A stretch of 64,000 bases of DNA from Angustibacter sp049994355 (lineage in GTDB: Bacteria; Actinomycetota; Actinomycetes; Actinomycetales; Angustibacteraceae), in contig NZ_CP188257.1 in the NCBI RefSeq assembly GCF_049994355.1, forward strand, positions 2,852,001-2,916,000, read 5' to 3'. Below are positions 1-8,081 of the stretch, in pieces. Numbering within the stretch: the first letter of the stretch is position 1; the number at the start of each line of letters is the position of its first letter. A model generated the notes under the pieces. That model made no database searches. It was not told the DNA's origin and saw only the letters and a program-made list of their open reading frames with translations. The translations under genes and the position numbers were made by a program.

Positions 1-263
1 TCGGCACCCCCTGCTGTGAGCAGTACCTCGTCCGCCGGACGGCCGTGCCGACGTGCCACCGCGGCCGTGGCCTGCGCAGGGTCCGGGTAGGCGGCCAGGT
101 CGTCGACCGCGGCGACCAGCTGGTCGCGCAGCCAGCCGGGCGCCGACGCCCGCACGTTGACGGCGAGGTCGACCAGACCCGGCTCGACCTCGCGGTCGCC
201 GTGGTGGCTCAGGTCGGGCTCCGGCGCACCGTCCGGGCCGACGTGGGTCGCCGGGTCAGCCAC
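1..263 (-). CDS. cobC: CobC-like PLP-dependent aminotransferase/decarboxylase, N-terminus only (cut by window edge)
   Basis: Only the first 87 codons lie in the window; the rest runs off the left edge. The GTG start at 263-261 overlaps the cobB stop, which indicates translational coupling. The visible residues contain VDLAVNVRASAPGWL, then a stretch ending DLAAYPDP and RRHGRPADEVLLTAGG. This matches the start of the class I/II aminotransferase-fold L-threonine-O-3-phosphate decarboxylase family (Rv2231c-type CobC), where the LAAYPDP segment precedes the PLP-binding core. The family makes (R)-1-amino-2-propanol phosphate for the cobamide nucleotide loop. The lysine that binds PLP is outside the window, so activity cannot be judged. 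Position directly after cobB supports the assignment. Confidence 0.8.
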   Translation of the reverse strand, partial: MADPATHVGPDGAPEPDLSHHGDREVEPGLVDLAVNVRASAPGWLRDQLVAAVDDLAAYPDPAQATAAVARRHGRPADEVLLTAGGA

Positions 264-1644
264 GGACCGGCTCCGCGTGCTTTGCCGCAGCGGCCACAAA
301 ACGCTGGGCCGCCTGCGGGTGGCCGGCCCAGTGCACGTGCAGGAACGAGGCGTGCAGCCGCGCCGAGGCGAACCCCTCGGTGCGCCCGCCGTAGCCGGTG
401 TCGCGGAACTGCCAGGCCGGCGGCGAGCCGTGCCCGGGAAGCACCTGGGTGCGGTGGAACTCGTGGCCGGTGACGCTCTCCCCCGTCGCGGTCAGCAGGG
501 AGTCCTGGCTCGCCGTTGCCTGCCGGTACCCCAGGGTCAGCCGGCCGGTCATCTCGGCGGTGGCGTCGACGGCCCCGACCAGCGGCAGTCCGTCGAGCTC
601 GCGGCACAGGTAGAGCAGGCCGGCGCACTCGGCGACCACCGGCAGCCCCGAGCCGATGCGCTGGAACACGTCAGCACGCAGCAGCACGTTCGCGGACAGC
701 TCTTCGACGTACACCTCCGGGAAGCCGCCGCCGAGGTAGAGGGCCGACGTCTGCGCCGGCAGCGCCTGGTCGCGCAGCGGGTCGACGTCCACCACCTGAG
801 CACCGGCGGCGGCCAGCAGCTCGTCGGTCTCGGTGTAGCGGAAGCTGAACGCGCTGCCGCCGGCGCTGGCGACCAGCGGCGCGGGACCGGGGCTGGCGCT
901 CACCTCGTCCGCCGGGTTCCACGCGGTCGCGCTGAGCGGCGCGGCCGAGCGGGCGACGCGCAGCACGGCGTCCAGGTCGGTGCCGGCCGCCACCCGCGCG
1001 CCGAGCAGCCGCACGGCCGCCTGGGCCTCGTCAGCCCGCTCGACGGCCGGGACCAGTCCGAGGTGGCGCGACGGCGTCGCCAGCCCCTCGTCGCGCCCGA
1101 GGCTGCCCAGCACGGCGACCCCGGTCGGCTGCAGCGCCTCACGGATCTCGTCCTCGTGACGCTGGCTGGCCACCCGGTTCAGGATCACCCCCGCGATCCG
1201 CACCCGTGGGTCGTAGCCCGCGAACCCGAGCACGGTGGCCGCGACGCTGCGACTGGCCCCGGACACATCGACGACCAGCACCACCGGCGCGTCCAGCAGC
1301 CGTGCGACGTGCGCGGTGGAGGCCATCCCGCCGGTGCCGATCGCACCGTCGAACAGACCCATCACCCCTTCGACCACCGCGACGTCGGCTGGACGCGGTG
1401 TCAGCGCGCCGTGCAGGAACAGCGGCGCCACCCGATGCTCACCCTGCAGCACCGGGTCGAGATTGCGCGGTGGGCGGCCGGTGGCCAGGGCGTGGTAGCC
1501 GGGGTCGATGTAGTCGGGGCCGATCTTGTGCCCGGAGACCTCAAGCCCCCGATCGCGAAGCGCAGCCATCAGGCCGGTGGCGACCGTGGTCTTCCCATGT
1601 CCGGAGCCCGGCGCAGCGATGACGAGCCGGGGCACCTGGAACAC
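256..1644 (-). CDS. cobB: Cobyrinic/hydrogenobyrinic acid a,c-diamide synthase
   Basis: A 462-residue ATP- and glutamine-dependent amidase that converts side chains a and c of the corrin ring to amides. The N-terminal P-loop reads GSGHGKTT (residues 13-20) and is followed by GHKIGPDYIDPGYH, a hallmark of CobB/CbiA. The C-terminal triad-type glutamine amidotransferase domain has its nucleophile in VVAECAGLLYLC and a late His in GHEFHRT. The length is normal for the family. The 3' end overlaps the cobC start by 8 bp. With CobG and CobN nearby the physiological substrate is probably hydrogenobyrinic acid rather than cobyrinic acid; this is inferred from the pathway context. Confidence 0.96.
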   Translation of the reverse strand: MFQVPRLVIAAPGSGHGKTTVATGLMAALRDRGLEVSGHKIGPDYIDPGYHALATGRPPRNLDPVLQGEHRVAPLFLHGALTPRPADVAVVEGVMGLFDGAIGTGGMASTAHVARLLDAPVVLVVDVSGASRSVAATVLGFAGYDPRVRIAGVILNRVASQRHEDEIREALQPTGVAVLGSLGRDEGLATPSRHLGLVPAVERADEAQAAVRLLGARVAAGTDLDAVLRVARSAAPLSATAWNPADEVSASPGPAPLVASAGGSAFSFRYTETDELLAAAGAQVVDVDPLRDQALPAQTSALYLGGGFPEVYVEELSANVLLRADVFQRIGSGLPVVAECAGLLYLCRELDGLPLVGAVDATAEMTGRLTLGYRQATASQDSLLTATGESVTGHEFHRTQVLPGHGSPPAWQFRDTGYGGRTEGFASARLHASFLHVHWAGHPQAAQRFVAAAAKHAEPVRG

Positions 1645-1695
1645 CGGTCGATGCTCCCACAGCGCCCTGCCCCGGACCGCAGCGGGACGGCGAGG

Positions 1696-1917
1696 TCAGG
1701 TCGCGCGTCGACCCAGCAGGAGGTAGGCCACCGGGCCGAACGGCTGCACGGCGAACGAAGCCCGCCACAGCAGCTTCGGACCACGGACCTCGTCGGCGTC
1801 ACGACGAGCCAGGTCACGCAACGCGATCGAGGTGAGCACGAGCTCGACCGCCCCGGCCACCACGACGGCCGTGCGCTGTTCCCGGGTCAGGTCGCTCCAC
1901 TTCTTCCTGCCAGCCAT
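1696..1917 (-). CDS. Small membrane protein, PLDc_N-like
   Basis: A 73-residue protein starting at ATG 1917-1915. A charged N-terminus (MAGRKKWSDLTREQR) precedes a hydrophobic segment (about residues 16-34). A basic loop (RDLARRDADEVRGPKLLW) leads to a second hydrophobic stretch with FAVQPFGPVAYLLLGRR. The combination of RGPKxLW and QPFGPxAYLLxGRR resembles the two-helix phospholipase-D-N-terminal (PLDc_N) family of small actinobacterial membrane proteins, which lack a catalytic domain. It sits 51 bp upstream of cobB on the same strand. The link to cobalamin may be only positional. Function unknown. Confidence 0.75.
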   Translation of the reverse strand: MAGRKKWSDLTREQRTAVVVAGAVELVLTSIALRDLARRDADEVRGPKLLWRASFAVQPFGPVAYLLLGRRAT

Positions 1918-1986
1918 GACCCGAGCGTAGGTCCGTGGCCGGACCGGCGCGAGGTGACCACTGCGCGGTGGGTAGCCTCGGCGCTC

Positions 1987-3192
1987 GTGGGCCAGGTCAT
2001 CGACGTCGTCGGCATTGGTAGTGCAGGCTGGGCCGAGCTCGGGAGCACCGCACGGACCGCGCTGTCCGCAGCCGCGGTCGTGCTCGGCAGCGAGCGACAG
2101 CTGGCGCTGCTGCCGGGCGACCTGCGGGCCGAGCGGGTCCCGTTCCCGCATCCGCTGCTGCCCGGGCTGATCGAGCTCGTCGAGCGACACAGTGATCGCG
2201 GTCTCGTGGTGCTCGCCAGCGGCGACCCGTCCTGGCACGGCCTGGCCACGACGCTGGGACTGGCGCTCGGGTGGGACGCCGTACGAATCCATCCGGCGCC
2301 GTCGTCCCTCTCACTGGCGTGCGCGCGGCTGGGCTGGCCGGCCCAGGACGTGAGCACGGTCAGCCTACTCACGGGTGAGCTACCGACCCTCGTCGCGGCC
2401 CTGCAGCCGGGCCGTCGCCTCCTCGTCCTGCTGCCCACCCCGGCGGACCTGAGCGCTGTGTCAGACCTGTTGCGTAGCAATGGTTTTGGGGCGAGCAGTC
2501 TGACTCTGCTGGCCGACCTGGGCGGCCCGGACGAGTCGGTCCGCAGGGGGTTGGCGGACGACCCGCCCGGGCCGGCCGGCAGGACGGCGGTCGCCGCCGT
2601 CGAGTGCCGCGTGACGGCCGACACCACCTGGTGGCCCACAACTGCCGGACTGCCGGACGAGGCGTTCGAACACGACGGGCAGCTCACCAAGCGGGACCTG
2701 CGGGCCAGCGCGCTGTCCCGCCTGGGTCCGGCTCCCGGGCAGCTGCTCTGGGACGTCGGGGCGGGAGCGGGCAGCGTCGGGATCGAGTGGATGCGCCACC
2801 ACCCGACGTGCAGGGCGATCGCCGTGGAGCGGGACAGCGAGCGGGCCGACCGGTTGCAGCGCAACGCGTCCCGGCTCGGCGTGCCCGGCCTGCAGGTCGT
2901 CTGCGGCTCGGCACCCCGGGCACTGGCCGGGCTCGCCGTACCGGACGCGGTCTTCGTCGGCGGCGGTGCGACGACGAGCGGCCTGCTCGACGCCTGCTGG
3001 GACGCCTTGACGTCAGGCGGTCGGTTGGTCGTGCACGCGGTGACCGCCGAGTCCGAGGCGGCGCTGGTCAGCCGTCGGGCCGCGCTCGGCGGCGAGCTGG
3101 TGCGGATCGGCGTCGAGCACCTCGAGCCGCTCGGCGGCTTCAGCGGCTGGCGGCCGGCCCGCGCGGTCACCCAGTGGGCGGTGGCGCGGTGA
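1987..3192 (+). CDS. cobL: Precorrin-6Y C5,C15-methyltransferase (decarboxylating), CbiE-CbiT fusion
   Basis: A 401-residue fusion. The N-terminal half is a CbiE-type tetrapyrrole methylase (VIDVVGIGSAGW at the start, LVVLASGDPSWHG as the SAM-site loop). The C-terminal half is a CbiT-type Rossmann methylase (LTKRDLRASALSRLGPAPGQ, then LLWDVGAGAGSVGIEWM as motif I). Together they methylate C5 and C15 and decarboxylate the C12 acetate of precorrin-6B. The reading frame stays open far upstream, but homology begins at GTG 1987, just past the divergent small-protein gene, so I chose that start. The stop overlaps the cobM start (GTGA). Confidence 0.94.
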   Translation: MGQVIDVVGIGSAGWAELGSTARTALSAAAVVLGSERQLALLPGDLRAERVPFPHPLLPGLIELVERHSDRGLVVLASGDPSWHGLATTLGLALGWDAVRIHPAPSSLSLACARLGWPAQDVSTVSLLTGELPTLVAALQPGRRLLVLLPTPADLSAVSDLLRSNGFGASSLTLLADLGGPDESVRRGLADDPPGPAGRTAVAAVECRVTADTTWWPTTAGLPDEAFEHDGQLTKRDLRASALSRLGPAPGQLLWDVGAGAGSVGIEWMRHHPTCRAIAVERDSERADRLQRNASRLGVPGLQVVCGSAPRALAGLAVPDAVFVGGGATTSGLLDACWDALTSGGRLVVHAVTAESEAALVSRRAALGGELVRIGVEHLEPLGGFSGWRPARAVTQWAVAR

Positions 3193-3944
3193 CGGTGCAC
3201 TTCGTCGGCGCCGGGCCGGGGGCGGCCGACCTGCTCACGGTGCGAGCGACCCGGATCCTGGCCGCCTGCCAGGTCTGCCTCTACGCCGGCAGCCTGGTGC
3301 CGGCGGAGGTGCTCTCGCACTGCCCGGACGACGCCCGGCTGGTGGACACCGCGAACCTGACACTGGACCAGATCGTCGCGCAGATGACCGACGCGCACGC
3401 CCGGGGCGAGGACGTCGCCCGGCTCTGCTCAGGCGACCCGTCGGTGTGGAGCGCGCTCACCGAGCAGGTGCGGCGGCTGCGCGAGGCCGGAGTGCCCTAC
3501 GACGTGACGCCCGGCGTCCCGTCGTTCGCGGCGGCCGCGGCCACCCTGGGGGTCGAGCTCACCGTGCCGACCGTCGGCCAGAGCGTGGTGCTGACCCGGA
3601 CCCAGGCGCGATCCAGCCCGATGCCGGACGGCGAGCGGCTGGAGTCGTTCGCCGCCACCGGCGCGACGTTGGCGCTGCACCTTGCGGTGCAACGGATCGA
3701 CGAGCTCGCGACACAGCTGCTGACGCACTACGGGCCGGCCTGCCCGGTCGCCGTAGTGGCCCGGGTGTCACAGCCGGACGAGCTGGTGCTGCGTGGCACG
3801 CTGGCCGACATCGCGGCGACCGTTCGCGAGGCCGGGGTGACCCGGACTGCGGTGGTGCTGGTCGGCCCGGTGCTGGCCGCGGCGGACTTCCCGGACAGCT
3901 ACCTCTACTCGCCGTCTCGCCCGCGGAGCTCTGACCCCTCGTGA
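3189..3944 (+). CDS. cobM: Precorrin-4 C11-methyltransferase
   Basis: A 251-residue tetrapyrrole methylase. The start is GTG 3189, whose last two bases are in the cobL stop (GTGA, 4-bp overlap), so the two genes are coupled. Diagnostic motifs are VHFVGAGPGAADLLTVRA at the N-terminus, CLYAGSLVP, ARLCSGDPSVW (SAM-binding loop) and DVTPGVPSFAAAAA. It transfers a methyl group to C11 of precorrin-4 to give precorrin-5. The last 40 bp overlap the end of convergent cbiD, so both C-terminal coding sequences share DNA on opposite strands. Confidence 0.95.
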   Translation: MTVHFVGAGPGAADLLTVRATRILAACQVCLYAGSLVPAEVLSHCPDDARLVDTANLTLDQIVAQMTDAHARGEDVARLCSGDPSVWSALTEQVRRLREAGVPYDVTPGVPSFAAAAATLGVELTVPTVGQSVVLTRTQARSSPMPDGERLESFAATGATLALHLAVQRIDELATQLLTHYGPACPVAVVARVSQPDELVLRGTLADIAATVREAGVTRTAVVLVGPVLAAADFPDSYLYSPSRPRSSDPS

Positions 3945-5029
3945 CCGGCCCGGCCCACGACGGCGCCGGCGCGGTCGACGACGACGACGTCCACCGCGAC
4001 AGTGGACCCGCGCAGCACGCCCTGGCAGGTCAGCAGTGCCCGCTCGGCCACCGCGGCACCGAGGTCCACGCCGGCGGACCCAGCCAGCCGCAGAGCGTGC
4101 AACGCCGTCGTCCCGGCCGAGATCTGCGCGGCGAGCTCGTCACCGCCCAGCGGTCGGGCCAGCTCGGCCAGCGCCGTCAGGTCGACCTGGGAGCGCCCCG
4201 AGTGCAGGTCCAGGTGGCCCTGGGCGAGCTTGCTGAGCTTGCCGAACCCACCGGCGATCGTGAGCCGCGGCACGGGGTGTCGTCGCACGTACTTGAGCAC
4301 CGCTCCGGCGAAGTCGCCCATATCCAGCAACGCCAGCTGCGGCAGGCCGTACAGCTCGGCGACGGCCCGCTCCGAGGTGCTGCCGGTGGCGCCGGCCAGG
4401 TGCTGCTGCCCATCGGCGCGGGCGACGTCCACCCCGCGCCGGATGCTGTCGATCCAGGCCGAGCAGGAGTACGGCACGACGACGCCGGTCGTGCCCAGGA
4501 TGGACAGGCCGCCGAGGATGCCGAGCCGAGGGTTCCAGGTGTGCTTGGCGATCTCCTCGCCGTTCTCGACGGAGATCTCGATCACCAGGTCGACCTCCGG
4601 GCCGGTGCCGTGCTCGGCTGCGACCTCGAACACGGCCTGGCGCATCAGCTGGCGGGGCACCGGGTTGATGGCCGGTTCGCCGACGTCCAGTGGCAGCCCG
4701 GGCAGGGTGACGGTGCCGACCCCGGGCCCGGCACGGAACTGGATCCCGGAGCCGGCCGGCCCAGGGGTCACGGTCGACATCACCAGAGCCAGGTGGGTCA
4801 CGTCCGGGTCGTCGCCGGCATCCTTGACCACTCCGGCCATCGCGGCGCCGTCGTCCAGCCGCTCGACGGCGAGGGCGAAGCTCGGTGTCTGCCCGCGCGG
4901 CAACGTGATCTGCACGGGGTCCGGGAAGTGTCCGGTGAGCAGCGCGGCGTAGGCCGCCCGGGTGGCTGCGGTCGCGCACGCCCCCGTCGTCCACCCCCGC
5001 CGCAGCTCGGTCACCGGGCCAGTGTGCAC
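3905..5029 (-). CDS. cbiD: Cobalt-precorrin-5B C1-methyltransferase type enzyme
   Basis: A 374-residue protein with the CbiD signature LRRGWTTGACATAATRAAY near the N-terminus and the later blocks GGLSILGTTGVVVPYSC and TIAGGFGKLSKLAQG. In the anaerobic route CbiD methylates C1 of cobalt-precorrin-5B. In aerobic pathways the unrelated CobF does this together with deacylation. Here CbiD sits among aerobic-type genes (cobG, cobN, cobK/L/M). A GTG 15 bp downstream (5014) is an alternative start. Only 14 bp separate this start from the divergent cobK, and neither has a visible Shine-Dalgarno, so leaderless transcripts are plausible. Confidence 0.94.
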   Translation of the reverse strand: MHTGPVTELRRGWTTGACATAATRAAYAALLTGHFPDPVQITLPRGQTPSFALAVERLDDGAAMAGVVKDAGDDPDVTHLALVMSTVTPGPAGSGIQFRAGPGVGTVTLPGLPLDVGEPAINPVPRQLMRQAVFEVAAEHGTGPEVDLVIEISVENGEEIAKHTWNPRLGILGGLSILGTTGVVVPYSCSAWIDSIRRGVDVARADGQQHLAGATGSTSERAVAELYGLPQLALLDMGDFAGAVLKYVRRHPVPRLTIAGGFGKLSKLAQGHLDLHSGRSQVDLTALAELARPLGGDELAAQISAGTTALHALRLAGSAGVDLGAAVAERALLTCQGVLRGSTVAVDVVVVDRAGAVVGRAGHEGSELRGRDGE

Positions 5030-5043
5030 GGGGGGCGTAGCCG

Positions 5044-5778
5044 GTGACCGGCCCGGTGCTGCTCGTGGGAGGCACAGGCGAGGCCCGCGACCTGGCGCAG
5101 GAGCTGGTCCGCGCAGGCGTGCGCGTGGTCAGCTCACTGGCCGGCGCGGTGAGCCGGCCGCGGCTGCCGGCCGGCGAGGTCCGCATCGGCGGGTTCGGCG
5201 GGGTCGACGGGTTGCGGTCCTGGCTGCTGGAGCACCGGCCGGTCGCGGTCGTCGACGCCAGCCATCCGTTCGCCGCCCGCATCTCGCGCTCCTGCGTCGC
5301 AGCCTGCGCCGCGGTCGGCGTGCCGTTGCTGCGGCTGGAGCGACCGGCCTGGACGGCCGAGCCCGGTGACCGCTGGACCGAGGTGGACGACGTGCCGGCC
5401 TCAGCCCTGGCAGCAGCCGAGCTCGGTCGGCGGCTGCTGGTCACGACCGGACGGCGCGAGCTCGCGCCGTTCGCCGCGCTGGCCGGCGTCAGCGTGCTGG
5501 CGCGCTGCGTGGATCCGCCGGACGAGCCCCTTCCGCCACACATCGAGGTGCTGCTGGACCGCGGCCCCTACACGGTGCCCGGCGAGCTGTCCCTGTTGCG
5601 GGACAACGCCATCGACGTCCTGGTCACCAAGAACAGCGGCGGCGCCCTGGTCGCGGCGAAGCTGGCTGCGGCCCGCGAGGTCGATCTGCCGGTGGTCGTG
5701 GTGCGCCGACCGGTCCCCGCAGGCGCCGCGACTGTGCCAGACGTGCCGGCCGCCCGGGCCTGGCTCGCCAGGCTCTGA
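5044..5778 (+). CDS. cobK: Precorrin-6A reductase
   Basis: A 244-residue NADPH-dependent reductase that converts precorrin-6A (precorrin-6X) to precorrin-6B (precorrin-6Y). Motifs include VLLVGGTGEARDLA at the N-terminus, VVDASHPFAARIS in the middle and NAIDVLVTKNSGG near the C-terminus; this last block is the family's best-conserved region. The GTG start at 5044 is only 14 bp from divergent cbiD, so any promoter must lie inside cbiD or in that very short gap. It is isolated from cobL-cobM by cbiD on the other strand and converges with cobIJ. Confidence 0.94.
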   Translation: MTGPVLLVGGTGEARDLAQELVRAGVRVVSSLAGAVSRPRLPAGEVRIGGFGGVDGLRSWLLEHRPVAVVDASHPFAARISRSCVAACAAVGVPLLRLERPAWTAEPGDRWTEVDDVPASALAAAELGRRLLVTTGRRELAPFAALAGVSVLARCVDPPDEPLPPHIEVLLDRGPYTVPGELSLLRDNAIDVLVTKNSGGALVAAKLAAAREVDLPVVVVRRPVPAGAATVPDVPAARAWLARL

Positions 5779-5848
5779 GCCGCCCGACGAGCTGCTCGAC
5801 CTCGGTGCCGGCCAGCGGGGGCTCACAGGTGTACTCGCTGTCAGTCAT
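5779..5848 (-). pseudogene. Possible 5' remnant of a gene coupled to cobIJ
   Basis: An ATG at 5848 overlaps the cobIJ stop in an ATGA arrangement, typical of a coupled downstream gene. Its first 23 codons (MTDSEYTCEPPLAGTEVEQL...) look like normal protein, with the acidic PPLAGTE start seen in DinB/DUF664-like proteins. The frame then enters the antisense strand of cobK and becomes Arg/Pro-rich shadow sequence up to a stop at 5624. I read this as the surviving 5' end of a deleted gene, although a translated 74-residue peptide cannot be excluded. The family suggestion is weak. Confidence 0.35.
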
Positions 5849-7458
5849 CGGGCGACGCTAGAACCCATTGCGGACGTCCTGCTTCCGGAAGGTGGCGACC
5901 CCTCCAGACCGTCTCCGTCGTGCCGGCGTGGCGTCAACACCACCGCCGACCCGTCGGCCGCGGTCCGCACCGTGGTGGCCGACGAGCCCACCAGGAGCAG
6001 GCAGCGCATGTCGATGCTCGCCGGGTCGAGGTCGCCCAACGTGGTGACCCGCACCGACTCCGCCGGGCCACCGACGTCCCGTCCGACGACGACGGGGGTG
6101 CTCGGCTCACGGTGGCGCAGCAGCACCTCGCGCGCCGCCGCGACCTGCCAGGTCCGCGACCGGGAAGCCGGGTTGTAGAGCGCGACCGCCAGGTCGGCCG
6201 CGGCGATCGCGTCGAGTCGGCGCGCCACCACGTCCCAGGGCTTGAGCCGGTCGCTGAGCGAGAGCACCGCGTAGTCGTGGCCGAGCGGAGCCCCGACCCG
6301 GCTGGCCACCGCTTGGGCCGCGGTCACTCCGGGCAGCACCCGGACCCGGACCTGGGCCCACCGCGGATCCGCTGCCTGCTCGACCACCGCGGCGGCCATC
6401 GCGAACACACCCGGGTCGCCGGACGAGACCACGACCACCCGCGCTCCGCCGGCGGCGAGCGCCAGCGCCTGGTCCGCGCGATCGGCCTCGACGGTGTTGC
6501 CGGAGGCGTGACGCTGCTGGCCGGGGCGGACCGGCACCCGGTCGAGGTAGCTGCGGTAGCCGACCAGGTGGTCGGCCAGGGCCAGCTCGTCGGCGACCTG
6601 GGGGGTCAGCCACTGCGGGTCGCCGGGGCCGAGCCCGACCACCACGACCTGGCCGGTTGGGGCTACCCGGTGCTGCGGCTGCTGGACAGACTCACGGACC
6701 GGCGCCCTCGGCCCGTCCAGCTTGCGGACTCCCGCTGGACTCGGCACCAGGGCCAGCGAGAAGTACGGCACGTCCTGCGGGTCGACGTCTCGCAGCCGCA
6801 CGGCGCGCTGCTCGTCGGTGGACGCGCGCTCCACGTACCAGGCAGCCGGGCCGCGTCCGGCGTCCTCGACCGCACCGCTGACCGACCCGAAGGTGCGGCC
6901 GAGCTTGAGCACGGCCGCCGCGTCCGTGTCGGCCAGCCGGCGGGCGAGCTCCCTGCGCGGCAGGGTGCCGGGCAGGATGGTCAGCACCTCGTCGCGCTCC
7001 ACCAGCGGACGACCGATCGCCGCGGCGGCGGCGCTGACCGAGGTCACGCCGGGCACCACCTCGGTCCGGTAGCGGTCGCTCAGCCGCTCGTGGGTGTACA
7101 TGTACGAGCCGTAGAACAGCGGGTCGCCCTCACACAGGACGACGACGTCGCGGCCGGCGTCCAGATGGACAGCCAAGCGCTGCGCCACCTCGTCGTAGAA
7201 GTCCCGGACGGCGCCCTCGTAGCCCTCCGGGTGCTCGGTGCTGCCGGTGGTGACCGGGTAGACCAGCGGCTCCTCGATCTGCCCGGGACGCACGTACGGT
7301 TCGGCGATCCGCCGCGCGATGCTGCGACCTCGTGGACCGGAGTGGAACGCCAGCACGTCGGCGGCGCCGACCAGCCGCGCCGCCTTCACGGTCACCAGCT
7401 CGGGGTCGCCCGGCCCCAGCCCGACCCCCCACAGCCGCCCCGCCGCCACGGCACTCAC
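5845..7458 (-). CDS. cobIJ: Fused precorrin-2 C20-methyltransferase / precorrin-3B C17-methyltransferase
   Basis: A 537-residue fusion of two tetrapyrrole methylases. The CobI half (about residues 8-250) carries LWGVGLGPGDPELVTVKA, VVVLCEGDPLFYGSYMY and VVPGVTSVSAAAAA. The CobJ half (about 273-520) carries VVVVGLGPGDPQWLTPQ, VVVVSSGDPGVFAMA, VLPGVTAAQAVASRVGAPLGHD and ALYNPASRSRTWQ. CobI methylates C20 of precorrin-2. CobJ methylates C17 and contracts the ring of precorrin-3B. This fusion is common in actinobacteria. The start is GTG 7458, overlapping the cobH stop by 4 bp, so the order cobG-cobH-cobIJ follows reaction order fairly closely. Confidence 0.95.
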   Translation of the reverse strand: MSAVAAGRLWGVGLGPGDPELVTVKAARLVGAADVLAFHSGPRGRSIARRIAEPYVRPGQIEEPLVYPVTTGSTEHPEGYEGAVRDFYDEVAQRLAVHLDAGRDVVVLCEGDPLFYGSYMYTHERLSDRYRTEVVPGVTSVSAAAAAIGRPLVERDEVLTILPGTLPRRELARRLADTDAAAVLKLGRTFGSVSGAVEDAGRGPAAWYVERASTDEQRAVRLRDVDPQDVPYFSLALVPSPAGVRKLDGPRAPVRESVQQPQHRVAPTGQVVVVGLGPGDPQWLTPQVADELALADHLVGYRSYLDRVPVRPGQQRHASGNTVEADRADQALALAAGGARVVVVSSGDPGVFAMAAAVVEQAADPRWAQVRVRVLPGVTAAQAVASRVGAPLGHDYAVLSLSDRLKPWDVVARRLDAIAAADLAVALYNPASRSRTWQVAAAREVLLRHREPSTPVVVGRDVGGPAESVRVTTLGDLDPASIDMRCLLLVGSSATTVRTAADGSAVVLTPRRHDGDGLEGSPPSGSRTSAMGSSVAR

Positions 7459-8081
7459 TCCCGCTCGTCCGCGACGGCGTTCACGGCGGCCGCCGTCACC
7501 GCGCTGCCACCGCGGCGGCCGTGCACGACGAGGGACGGCACGCCGTGCTCACCCTTGGCCAGCGCCAGCTTCGACTCCGCCGCACCCACGAAGCCCACCG
7601 GGATGCCGATCACCGCAGCGGGCCGGGGCGCGCCGGCATCGAGCATCTCGAGCAGGTGGAACAGCGCGGTCGGGGCGTTGCCGATCGCCACCACCGAGCC
7701 CTCCAGGTGCGGACGCCAGAGCTCGAGCGCCGCGGCGCTGCGGGTGGTCCCCAGCTCCTGGGCCAGCGCGGGGACCCGCGGGTCGCCCAGGGTGCACAGC
7801 ACGTCGTTGCCGCGGGGCAGCCGAGCCCGCGTGATTCCGGAGGCGACCATCTGCGCGTCGCACAGAACTGGCGCACCCGCGCGCAGGGCAGCGCGCGCGA
7901 CCGACACGAGGCTCTCGCTCGCCGCTACGTCCAGGGTCAGGTCGACCATGCCGCAGGCGTGGATCATCCGGACGACGACCTGGGCGAGGTCCGGTGCGAA
8001 CGCATCCAGGTCGGCCTCGGCCCGGATCGTCGCGAAGGACTCCCGGTAGATCTGCGCCCCGTCGCGCTCGTACTGCATCAC
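7455..8081 (-). CDS. cobH: Precorrin-8X methylmutase
   Basis: A 208-residue protein of the CobH/CbiC family, which moves the C11 methyl group to C12 to give hydrogenobyrinic acid. Visible hallmarks are IYRESFATIRAEADL near the start, VVRMIHACGMVDLT with the conserved His that drives the 1,5-methyl shift, LCDAQMVASGI, and IGNAPTALFHLLE followed by IGIPVGFVGAAESK. Two adjacent ATGs (8081, 8078) precede the body. The stop of cobG overlaps this start, and its own stop overlaps the cobIJ GTG, consistent with one transcript. Confidence 0.96.
   Translation of the reverse strand: MMQYERDGAQIYRESFATIRAEADLDAFAPDLAQVVVRMIHACGMVDLTLDVAASESLVSVARAALRAGAPVLCDAQMVASGITRARLPRGNDVLCTLGDPRVPALAQELGTTRSAAALELWRPHLEGSVVAIGNAPTALFHLLEMLDAGAPRPAAVIGIPVGFVGAAESKLALAKGEHGVPSLVVHGRRGGSAVTAAAVNAVADERE

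Noticed and set aside
157..1986. Open reading frame running about 1.8 kb upstream of cobL on the plus strand
   Set aside because: It is the antisense of cobB and the small membrane gene; the sequence is Arg/Pro/His-rich shadow with no homology. Homology to CobL begins only at GTG 1987.
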